Positions 8,356-15,308 of a DNA stretch of 64,000 nt are shown here, in pieces (position 1 is the first letter of the stretch; every line of letters starts with the position of its first letter). Below the pieces are notes generated by a model, which saw nothing but the letters and a program-made list of their open reading frames with translations, searched no databases and had not been told where the DNA came from. The position numbers were made by a program, and so were the translations under genes. The stretch spans positions 248,001-312,000 of the forward strand of contig NC_013525.1 of assembly GCF_000025005.1 (NCBI RefSeq), written 5' to 3'. This stretch comes from Thermobaculum terrenum ATCC BAA-798. GTDB taxonomy: Bacteria; Chloroflexota; Chloroflexia; Thermobaculales; Thermobaculaceae.

Positions 8356-9075
8356 TTGGCACAAATAACAGCAGCAGTACAATCTACACGTTATTATGGC
8401 TGGGTAGACAAGCTGAGCCAAGTGCTAGCGTTTGTTACCTTGCCACTCATGGCACTAACTCTTTACATGACATTGATATATGCCCCCACAGATGCCACAC
8501 AAGGTGACGTGCAACGTATCTTCTACTATCACGTTCCCACCGCATGGAACGGCTTCCTGGCATTTTTCCTAGTGTTTGTGGCTAGCGTCGTGTACCTCTT
8601 CAAGAGCAGTCGCTTTTGGGATGCATTGGCGCGTGCTTCTGCTGAGGTGGGTCTTGTCTTTACAACCATTATGATCATCACCGGATCCCTTTGGGGCAAG
8701 CCAGTATGGGGTACATGGTGGAGTTGGGATCCAAGAATGACCACCACTCTAATCCTGTGGTTCATCTACCTTGGATACCTCATGCTAAGAGCTTATGCTC
8801 CCAGCAAACAACAAGGCGCGCGCTATGCCGCAGTGCTAGGGATAGTTGGTTTCGTGGACGTACCTATAGTCTATATGTCTACCAAGTGGTGGAGAACCCT
8901 CCACCCACAACAGGTCGTAGAGCCTGGCCAGGTTAGCATGCCTCCCGAGATGCTACAGGCATTTATGGTATCTCTCTTAGCTTTCACCTTGCTCTTTATA
9001 TGGATTCTTATCATAAGAACAAGAATAGCGCTAATAGAGGATGAGCTAGAAATCAGGAGTATAGAAAATGGATAA
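8356..9075 (+). CDS. ccmC: Heme lyase/exporter subunit CcmC
   Basis: 239 aa with six membrane helices. The WWD heme-handling motif reads WGTWWSWDPRMT (about residues 118-129). Two external histidines flank it (YYHVP near 55 and RTLHPQ near 181), as expected of CcmC, which loads heme onto CcmE. TTG start four bases after the ccmB stop with GAGGAG upstream. The stop is inside the first codons of ccmD (8-bp overlap). Confidence 0.92.
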   Translation: MAQITAAVQSTRYYGWVDKLSQVLAFVTLPLMALTLYMTLIYAPTDATQGDVQRIFYYHVPTAWNGFLAFFLVFVASVVYLFKSSRFWDALARASAEVGLVFTTIMIITGSLWGKPVWGTWWSWDPRMTTTLILWFIYLGYLMLRAYAPSKQQGARYAAVLGIVGFVDVPIVYMSTKWWRTLHPQQVVEPGQVSMPPEMLQAFMVSLLAFTLLFIWILIIRTRIALIEDELEIRSIENG

Positions 9076-9223
9076 TTTTGGATTTCTTTTCGCTGCATTA
9101 CTTGTCGTATGGATAGGTATCTTCGTCTATATCTACTACATTGGTCAGAAACTCAACGACCTCCGTCAGCAACTATCGGAAGTTGAAATTCGAGAAAACC
9201 AAAATACGAAGGAAGATCAGTAA
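9068..9223 (+). CDS. ccmD: Small membrane protein CcmD-like
   Basis: 51 aa, short enough to be missed by gene finders. One membrane helix (residues about 3-25, FGFLFAALLVVWIGIFVYIYYIG) is followed by a charged coiled-coil-like tail (QKLNDLRQQLSEVEIRENQ). Size, topology and position directly after ccmC and before the thioredoxin gene match CcmD, which stabilises the CcmC-CcmE complex. The ATG overlaps the ccmC stop by 8 bp. Sequence conservation in CcmD is too low for certainty from sequence alone. Confidence 0.82.
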   Translation: MDNFGFLFAALLVVWIGIFVYIYYIGQKLNDLRQQLSEVEIRENQNTKEDQ

Positions 9224-9245
9224 ACGTTGGAGTATCTGAAGATCT

Positions 9246-9812
9246 ATGAACGCTGCTAGATGGCTGGTAGCTGGTATACTTGCCGGCGTCTTAGTACTAC
9301 TGATATTGTTCGGCTATGGACTTGCTAAGCAGAGGGAAGGAGATACCCTCGAGCAAGGAGCTAGGATCGTATCTGTAGGCGGAGATGTGCCCATAGAGCC
9401 TCACCCAGCACCAGACTTCACTCTAAAGGGTTTTGATGGGAAGCAGGTAAAGTTGTCCGATTATAAAGGTAAGGTCGTAATAGTTAACTTCTGGGCCTCC
9501 TGGTGTCCACCGTGTGCCGAAGAAGCTCCCACGCTCGAGTCAGGTTGGCAAAAATTCAAAAATGAGGGCGTGGTTTTCCTCGGCGTTAACTTGTGGGATG
9601 ATCCACAAAATGCTGAGCAATTTATAGAAGATAACGACCTGACCTACATCAACGGCACTACTAAAACTGGCACAGCTACAGAGTACGGCCTGACAGGTAT
9701 ACCTGAAACCTATGTGATAGACAAAAATGGGCAAGTAATACGTCGGTGGAGAGGACCGCTGACAGATCATGAACTTGCAAACTTGGTTGAGGCTGGACTA
9801 AGCTCGAAGTAG
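9246..9812 (+). CDS. ccmG: Membrane-anchored thioredoxin-like protein (CcmG/DsbE/ResA type)
   Basis: 188 aa. N-terminal membrane anchor at residues 5-27, then a TlpA/ResA-type thioredoxin fold: APDFTLKGFDGK, active site WCPPC at 86-90, and the cis-proline loop GIPETYVIDKNGQV. It would reduce the apocytochrome heme-binding cysteines outside the cytoplasmic membrane. It closes the ccm cluster. No ccmF, ccmH or ccmI follows, so the heme ligation step must be encoded elsewhere. ATG at 9246 is preceded by GGAGTATCTGAAGATCT. Confidence 0.87.
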   Translation: MNAARWLVAGILAGVLVLLILFGYGLAKQREGDTLEQGARIVSVGGDVPIEPHPAPDFTLKGFDGKQVKLSDYKGKVVIVNFWASWCPPCAEEAPTLESGWQKFKNEGVVFLGVNLWDDPQNAEQFIEDNDLTYINGTTKTGTATEYGLTGIPETYVIDKNGQVIRRWRGPLTDHELANLVEAGLSSK

Positions 9813-9833
9813 TTGCATGTTAAGGAGTACGGA

Positions 9834-10766
9834 GTGCGTATAGTATCCCTGCTGCCAAGTGCTACTGAAATTGTTTGCTCCCTCGGGCTCATAGATAGCC
9901 TGGTGGGAGTTACACATGAATGCGATTACCCTCCAGAAGTAATGGGTAAGCCTATACTTACCAGGTCGTTGATAGATACTACTCAAGACAGTTATTCGAT
10001 AGATAGGCAAGTAGTAGAGAGCCTACATGAGCACCGCACACTATACGCACTAGATGAAGAACTACTTAGAGAGCTATCTCCCGATCTAATCCTGACCCAG
10101 GAACTATGTGACGTTTGTGCAGTGTCGTATACCGTTGTAGAGAAGGCTGCACGCATACTACCCGCTGAAACACCAGTAGTATCCCTGGAGCCTAACACGC
10201 TATACGATATACTTGAGACCATCCTACTTGTAGGCAGGCTTACCGGTACGGAAGCAAGAGCACAGAAGCTGATAGATGAACTGATAACACGCATCAGAGC
10301 GGTAGAGTCTAAGGCCTCGTCCGTAGCCCACAAACCCAAGGTATATTGCATGGAATGGGTAAACCCTCCCTATAAATCTGGCCATTGGATCCCTGAGATG
10401 GTTAGGATAGCCGGAGGAGAAGAGGTCTTTGGTCTTGAGGGCATCCCTTCGAGCAGAGCTTCTTGGGAAGAAATAGCTCAGGCTGCACCTGAAGTAGTAG
10501 TAGTAATGGCCTGTGGGTTCGATGCCGATAGAACCGAGCGGGAGCTGATGCTAATCAATGAAAGGGAAGAGTGGCAATCGCTGCCTGCTGTTAGGAACGG
10601 TAATGTATGGGTATCCAACGGATCGGCTTACTTCGCGCGTCCTGGTCCAAGAATAGTGGACTCTCTTGAGATGCTTGCGCACGCCATACACCCAGAGTTG
10701 TTCCCAGAGCCAGACAGAACTCAATTCAGAAGATTTAGACCTCTGGCTGCCGCATCTCTAGTCTAG
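9834..10766 (+). CDS. Cobalamin-binding-type (BtuF-like) helical-backbone protein without signal peptide
   Basis: 310 aa from GTG 9834, preceded by AAGGAG six bases upstream; a TTG at 9813 would add seven residues but lacks a ribosome-binding site. The protein opens with RIVSLLPSATEIVCSLGL, the start of the class III substrate-binding domain found in cobalamin and siderophore ABC systems, and continues with a second lobe (PEVVVVMACGFDADRTERE). No export signal or lipobox precedes the domain. Signal-less members of this group are widespread and their role is not settled. No BtuC/BtuD partners and no cobalamin riboswitch are nearby. Confidence 0.8.
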   Translation: MRIVSLLPSATEIVCSLGLIDSLVGVTHECDYPPEVMGKPILTRSLIDTTQDSYSIDRQVVESLHEHRTLYALDEELLRELSPDLILTQELCDVCAVSYTVVEKAARILPAETPVVSLEPNTLYDILETILLVGRLTGTEARAQKLIDELITRIRAVESKASSVAHKPKVYCMEWVNPPYKSGHWIPEMVRIAGGEEVFGLEGIPSSRASWEEIAQAAPEVVVVMACGFDADRTERELMLINEREEWQSLPAVRNGNVWVSNGSAYFARPGPRIVDSLEMLAHAIHPELFPEPDRTQFRRFRPLAAASLV

Positions 10767-10783
10767 GCATAGAAAATGCGTTC

Positions 10784-10806
10784 ACCTCCCTGAAAACAAG
10801 GGAGGT
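10784..10806 (+). promoter_or_regulatory. Hairpin sequestering the ribosome-binding site of the YtxH-like gene
   Basis: ACCTCCCT (10784-10791) and AGGGAGGT (10799-10806) form a perfect 8-bp stem around the 7-nt loop GAAAACA. The 3' arm is a near-perfect Shine-Dalgarno sequence 7 bp before the ATG at 10814. No T-run follows, so it is not a terminator. A translational switch, such as an RNA thermometer or a protein-controlled leader, is inferred. Confidence 0.6.
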
Positions 10807-10813
10807 TAGCACC

Positions 10814-11290
10814 ATGAGCAGAGCCTACACAGCCTTAAAGTGGTTTACGATAGGCATTGTATTATCTATACTCTTTGCTCCAAGAAGTGGCAGAGAAACT
10901 AGATCGATCCTGCTTAGCAGATTAAGAATGCATGGAAATGCATCCCAAGTGAACGATACCCCTGTAGTCAATAACCCTCGAGAGAATACACAGCAAGCTA
11001 ATACTAGTGAAAAGAGGGATCATAGGAATATCACCAGGGATCCTTTAGCAGAGATTGAAGATAAAGCTCAATCAGCACAAGAGCAGCTTGATAAACAGGT
11101 TAGAGACAACGTAAGCCAAGCTATAGATCAGGCGATCGATGAGACTCAAGGTGAAGTTGAAGCCACCCTGGAAGAATCAAGAAGGATCATAAAAACAGAA
11201 GAAGATTCTATACAGGAGAAGCAAGAGAATATCAGAAGCCAGCTAAACCAGATGCCTAGGCTGAAGGATGATCATAATGAACAAAGCTAG
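10814..11290 (+). CDS. YtxH-like small membrane-anchored protein
   Basis: 158 aa. Residues 1-38 carry the YtxH pattern: a short membrane segment (KWFTIGIVLSILFAPRSGRETR) whose APRSGxETR box is characteristic. The rest is charged and helix-prone with many Gln/Glu/Lys residues (about 80-150), a likely coiled coil. YtxH relatives are often general-stress proteins. Its ribosome-binding site is the 3' arm of an 8-bp hairpin, so translation may be conditional. Function unknown. Confidence 0.7.
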   Translation: MSRAYTALKWFTIGIVLSILFAPRSGRETRSILLSRLRMHGNASQVNDTPVVNNPRENTQQANTSEKRDHRNITRDPLAEIEDKAQSAQEQLDKQVRDNVSQAIDQAIDETQGEVEATLEESRRIIKTEEDSIQEKQENIRSQLNQMPRLKDDHNEQS

Positions 11291-11296
11291 TATCTT

Positions 11297-11707
11297 CTAG
11301 GCATCCATAATATTTTTGTATTTATCCTCCTTGATGGAGGATCTCCAGCGGTCTTTTCTTTCGAGCCCTTCCAAGGAATGAATAGCTCCACGGATAATCT
11401 TTTGTACAGTTAGTTTGCTAAGACCAAGAACCTGAGCAATCTCTTCGTATGAGTACTCGCGGGATTCCTCGTTGAGTCCATAACGCATCTCAAGAGCAAA
11501 GACCCATGTGTCCTTCAGCTTGTCTTTATATATGGGCAACAATCTACTTACCTTCTGCTTATTTTCCTCAGATATCTGTTTGGGATTCGTTTCCAGCCGA
11601 GGCATCTGCGAACTTATCTGAGTGGCTCCACATCTAAGGCATCTCCAAACACTACCTCTAACATTGATCCTCTGCCATACATGACCTTTTGCTGACCTAC
11701 ACCCCAT
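11297..11707 (-). CDS. Zinc-ribbon / sigma region 4-like DNA-binding protein
   Basis: 136 aa from the ATG at 11707, chosen because AAAGGGG lies just upstream. The N-terminus has C-H-CxxC spacing (MGCRSAKGHVWQ...WRCLRCG) typical of a small zinc ribbon. The C-terminal half (about 70-115) resembles sigma-70 region 4: ALEMRYGLNEESREYSYEEIAQVLGLSKLTVQKIIRGAIHSL, with a helix-turn-helix. No sigma region 2 is present, so it is not a complete sigma factor; a transcription regulator is more likely. It is divergent from the glucanotransferase gene across 82 bp. Confidence 0.65.
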   Translation of the reverse strand: MGCRSAKGHVWQRINVRGSVWRCLRCGATQISSQMPRLETNPKQISEENKQKVSRLLPIYKDKLKDTWVFALEMRYGLNEESREYSYEEIAQVLGLSKLTVQKIIRGAIHSLEGLERKDRWRSSIKEDKYKNIMDA

Positions 11708-11789
11708 AACAAAACACCCCTTTCCTAGGTATAAATTATCTATGTATCTTGGAGCAATTGCACAGCTAAGGGGCATTCAGGAGCAGGGA

Positions 11790-13304
11790 ATGAATGATCA
11801 CAGAAGAAGTGGTGTGTTACTTCACCTAACATCAATCCCCACCAAGTACTCTATAGGAGATATGGGGCCCAAAGCTTATGAATTTCTGGATTTTATTACA
11901 AGTAGCGGGCTAAGCATATGGCAAATGTTACCGGTAGGTCCAGTTGGAAAATCTAATTCTCCGTACCAATCCTATTCGGCCTTTGCCGGCAACCACCTAC
12001 TGATAAGTCCAGATCTGCTGCTCGAGGAGGGAATACTGGCAACAGCAGACTTACCAAAAGAGCCTAATACCAAGCATCAGCGGACAGATTATGCCCTCGC
12101 AAGAAGGATAAAGTCACTCATTCTACAGAAAGCCTTCTCAAGGTTTACCCCTACCAAGGATTTTGAGTCCTTTTGCGAAGAATACAGCTACTGGCTAGAT
12201 GATTATGCAATGTTCATGACACTCCTTGAGCTGAATAATGGTAGGCCCTGGAACCTTTGGCACACTGATATCTCCAGAAGAGACAAGACGACGCTAGAAA
12301 GATTAAGTAGAGAGCATAAGCAAAGGATAATGTTCCATAAGTTCGCCCAATACTTGTTCTTCAAGCAATGGTTTGAGCTAAAGAAGGCATGTAATTCTCG
12401 CGGCGTTAAGATCCTAGGAGATCTGCCCATATTTGTTGCTCATAACAGCGCAGATGTTTGGGCTCATCCAGAAATATTTAAGCTCAAACCAGATGGTAAC
12501 CCACGCATGATAGCTGGTGTTCCACCGGACTATTTCAGCAGCACCGGGCAGCTATGGGGCAACCCCCTCTATGACTGGCAGATGCTAGAAGCTCAAAATT
12601 ATTCTTGGTGGATAGATAGACTCAAGTGGTCACTTAAGCTCTTTGACATGGTAAGGATAGACCATTTCAGGGGTTTCTGCGCTTGCTGGGAAGTACCATA
12701 TGGAGAAACAACCGCAGTAAATGGTAGGTGGGTAAAGGTTCCTGGGGCAAAGTTCTTCAGAACAGCCATAAAAGCTTTAGGTTCACTGCCTGTAATAGCT
12801 GAAGACTTAGGGGTTATCACTCCGGAAGTAGAAGCGCTGCGTGACAAGTTTGGCTTCCCGGGCATGAAGGTACTACAGTTTGCATTCACGAACCCACAAA
12901 ATCAGTACTTGCCTCACAACTACGTAACCTTCAACTGTGTAGTGTATACCGGCACGCACGACAACAACACTACACTGGGTTGGTGGGAAGAGCTAGACAG
13001 CAAACATAAATCTATAGTTAGAAGCTATGTAGGGAGAAAAACTGGAAAGGATTTAGTATGGGAGCTTATTAGAATGGGGATCTCCTCGACTGCAAAGTAT
13101 GCAATTTTCCCGCTACAAGATTTTCTAACTCTCGGGTCAGAGGCGAGGATGAACATCCCTGGTACAGAGTTCGGAAACTGGGAATGGAGTTATCCTGAAA
13201 GTGCGCTATCCGAGGAAATTGCAGGCAGAATAAAGCATCTATGCAAGCTGTACAATAGGGTACCTCCAGAGGAGAAAGAGCAACAGATTACAAATCCCCA
13301 GTAA
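11790..13304 (+). CDS. malQ: 4-alpha-glucanotransferase (GH77, amylomaltase)
   Basis: 504 aa, standard size. Start ATG 11790 is preceded by AGGAG six bases upstream; an upstream in-frame ATG at 11742 lies in the divergent promoter region. GH77 landmarks are GVLLHLTSIPTKYSIGDMG at the N-terminus, the nucleophile motif VRIDHFRGF, the acid/base motif IAEDLG, and TGTHDNNTTLGWW. It transfers maltosyl and longer glucan units in starch or glycogen metabolism in the cytoplasm. Its tail overlaps the convergent anti-sigma gene by 17 bp. No glycogen genes are adjacent. Confidence 0.93.
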   Translation: MNDHRRSGVLLHLTSIPTKYSIGDMGPKAYEFLDFITSSGLSIWQMLPVGPVGKSNSPYQSYSAFAGNHLLISPDLLLEEGILATADLPKEPNTKHQRTDYALARRIKSLILQKAFSRFTPTKDFESFCEEYSYWLDDYAMFMTLLELNNGRPWNLWHTDISRRDKTTLERLSREHKQRIMFHKFAQYLFFKQWFELKKACNSRGVKILGDLPIFVAHNSADVWAHPEIFKLKPDGNPRMIAGVPPDYFSSTGQLWGNPLYDWQMLEAQNYSWWIDRLKWSLKLFDMVRIDHFRGFCACWEVPYGETTAVNGRWVKVPGAKFFRTAIKALGSLPVIAEDLGVITPEVEALRDKFGFPGMKVLQFAFTNPQNQYLPHNYVTFNCVVYTGTHDNNTTLGWWEELDSKHKSIVRSYVGRKTGKDLVWELIRMGISSTAKYAIFPLQDFLTLGSEARMNIPGTEFGNWEWSYPESALSEEIAGRIKHLCKLYNRVPPEEKEQQITNPQ

Positions 13305-14001
13305 TCACCTGGCGAGAAGAACCTTGCACTACTATATCTATTCTCTGATATTTAGATAAACCACCTTCAGGATCCAAATATACTCTGGCAGTACCATTAG
13401 ATAGAGGAGTGAAGGTGGCTGCCATCACCCTTCCATCAGAGCCAACAAGCCAAACCTCATATGTGCTGTCTGGAGTCAGATTACTTACCATCAATACCCC
13501 TTCGCGGCCATCCTGACTCAGATATAGCTTGGCTCGCACATCGGTACCCTGAGCACGGAGGTCCAGAGTCTGCACGTTATCGCTTGTCATGAGAGCTACC
13601 ATGTGCTCATCATAGTTGTGCTGCTCCGCCAAGCTTTTCTCCAGAGTCCAAGCTCTGGCGCCTAAGAGAATAGCTACAAACAACAGCACTATAGCCACAC
13701 CCCAAGCGACCACGAGCTTTGAGGTAAAGTTTGATTGCTGTACTTGCACAGTTTCTCCTTGTCTACTGTTCTTTACAGCTTGAGGATTGATCCTCTTCAT
13801 AAGCCTGCGATTGAAACCCGTCGGCAGATCAAACTCATCGACTGATAGATTTAAGGCATCTAACACGGGTGTATATGAGAGCAATTCAGACTTACACTTG
13901 TTACACGCGAGTATATGAGCTTTGATCTCCTCAAGCTCGGAATCGTCCAGAGCCCCAAGGGCTAGAGCTGGGATTTTATCCTCTACAACTTCACAGTTCA
14001 T
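13288..14001 (-). CDS. RskA-family anti-sigma factor
   Basis: 237 aa. An N-terminal zinc-binding anti-sigma domain (HILACNKC near residues 29-36, HxxxCxxC) is followed by one membrane helix (about 95-118, VVAWGVAIVLLFVAILLGARAW) and an external RskA-type domain (STYEVWLVGSDGRVMAATFTPL...). It would hold the partner ECF sigma factor at the membrane and release it on an envelope signal. The start codon overlaps the sigma factor stop by 4 bp. Confidence 0.9.
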   Translation of the reverse strand: MNCEVVEDKIPALALGALDDSELEEIKAHILACNKCKSELLSYTPVLDALNLSVDEFDLPTGFNRRLMKRINPQAVKNSRQGETVQVQQSNFTSKLVVAWGVAIVLLFVAILLGARAWTLEKSLAEQHNYDEHMVALMTSDNVQTLDLRAQGTDVRAKLYLSQDGREGVLMVSNLTPDSTYEVWLVGSDGRVMAATFTPLSNGTARVYLDPEGGLSKYQRIDIVVQGSSRQVITGDL

Positions 14002-14624
14002 TCGGAGGCCCCTGAGCTAGTTAATATCTGCCTAAGCTTCATCATGCCCAAGCGCATTCTCGTCTTGACGGTCCCTGTCGAGGCGCCAGTAAGTTTAGCT
14101 ATCTGCGATATAGTCATACCGCCATAGTATGCAAGCTCTATGACTTCCTTCTGTTCGCTGGGGATTAAAGCTAATGCTCCTCTTACCTCTTCTGCTTGTA
14201 ACTTTCTGACAACATCCTCTGAAGGGTCCTCATAACCATCCGGCAGGATATCGAATTTCTCGAAACCTACCTCATACTTTTGCTCACTGCCATGTCTACC
14301 TCGTAAGTTGTCGATAGCCGCATTGTGAGTTACACTAAGCAACCAACGCCTGAGATCCCCACGCTTGGGATCGTACATATCAGGCTTCTGCCATAACTTT
14401 ACAAGCACATCTTGAAGTACTTCCTCAGCCCATCCCTGATCACCTAATATACGTAGCGCCAGAGAATAAGCTAACCTGCCATATCTATTGACGACTTCTG
14501 CCAGAGCCTGATGGTCTCGCTCTTTTATTAAGTACAAAAGATATTCGTCGTCGTGATCAGAGTAGCTATTGCTCTGGTTTGCAGAGTCTTCGTTATCTAT
14601 TAGCTTACGCAATTCTCTCTTCAA
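13998..14624 (-). CDS. ECF RNA polymerase sigma factor (SigK-like)
   Basis: 208 aa. Region 2 is at about residues 40-105 (ALRILGDQGWAEEVLQDVLVKLWQKPDMYDPKRGDLRRWLLSVTHNAAIDNLR). Region 4 is at about 150-205 with the helix-turn-helix MTISQIAKLTGASTGTVKTRMRLGMMKL. It is coupled to an RskA-like anti-sigma gene, as in SigK-RskA systems. TTG start at 14624; a second TTG four codons later is possible. The divergent cupredoxin gene is a candidate target, an inference from position. Confidence 0.9.
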   Translation of the reverse strand: MKRELRKLIDNEDSANQSNSYSDHDDEYLLYLIKERDHQALAEVVNRYGRLAYSLALRILGDQGWAEEVLQDVLVKLWQKPDMYDPKRGDLRRWLLSVTHNAAIDNLRGRHGSEQKYEVGFEKFDILPDGYEDPSEDVVRKLQAEEVRGALALIPSEQKEVIELAYYGGMTISQIAKLTGASTGTVKTRMRLGMMKLRQILTSSGASE

Positions 14625-14799
14625 TCAAGTCTTCGTTTTCAAACTTTCCTATGTATCTTACTCGTACATCAAGTGAGCTGACAAGGATAAAACCGTTTCC
14701 AATTCCACACTCGTATTAAGGAATGCAGGGGATACAAGCACCTGTTTGTACAAGGCAGAAACTGAGAAGCCAGTAAAGTTCTTTTGCAGGAGGAGATAC

Positions 14800-15273
14800 A
14801 TGAAGACTTGGATTAAACCTCTTATAGCACTTCTAATCCTATTGCTAGTCGCAATGCCTTCCAAAGTGTCAGCTACCACGAATACTACTCATAAAGTGGA
14901 GGTTGATGACAACTATTTTGAACCCAAAACTATCACCATACGTGTGGGCGACACCGTCGAGTGGGAAAACGAAGGTCAGAATCCCCATACAGTAACTGCT
15001 GACGACGGTAGCTTCGACTCAGGAAACCTTAATTCTGGAGATAGCTTTAGTCACACATTTACTAAAGCAGGTAAATATGCTTATTACTGCAAGTATCATG
15101 GCGCCGCAGGCGGTGTAGGTATGGCAGGCACTGTAGTAGTAATGTCTGGACCTGCCCAAACGGGAGCTGGGGGTATGGCTAACCACGAGAGCTTACTCCC
15201 CATTTTGTTGCTGGTAGTAGGGGTAGTCATACTCTATCTAGGACTGAGATTCAAATATAACCGCATATCATAA
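14800..15273 (+). CDS. Membrane-anchored cupredoxin (plastocyanin-like blue copper protein)
   Basis: 157 aa from ATG 14800, which follows a strong GGAGGAG; an upstream ATG at 14746 would only add an unstructured basic stretch. A signal peptide (residues 1-25) leads into a cupredoxin fold with the type 1 copper ligands His63 (NPHTV), Cys97, His100 and Met108 (YYCKYHGAAGGVGM). A C-terminal helix (about 132-149) anchors it outside the cell membrane. It probably shuttles electrons or binds copper. It is divergent from the ECF sigma/anti-sigma pair. Confidence 0.85.
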   Translation: MKTWIKPLIALLILLLVAMPSKVSATTNTTHKVEVDDNYFEPKTITIRVGDTVEWENEGQNPHTVTADDGSFDSGNLNSGDSFSHTFTKAGKYAYYCKYHGAAGGVGMAGTVVVMSGPAQTGAGGMANHESLLPILLLVVGVVILYLGLRFKYNRIS

Positions 15274-15280
15274 TTATTCT

Positions 15281-15308
15281 GGGAGCACCTATTCTCTTAG
15301 GTGCTCCC
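15281..15308. terminator. Shared hairpin between convergent cupredoxin and S9 peptidase genes
   Basis: GGGAGCACCT (15281-15290) pairs perfectly with AGGTGCTCCC (15299-15308) around an 8-nt loop. It covers the last codons of the minus-strand peptidase. Neither side has a good T-run, although the minus-strand side continues into an A/T-rich stretch. Confidence 0.55.
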
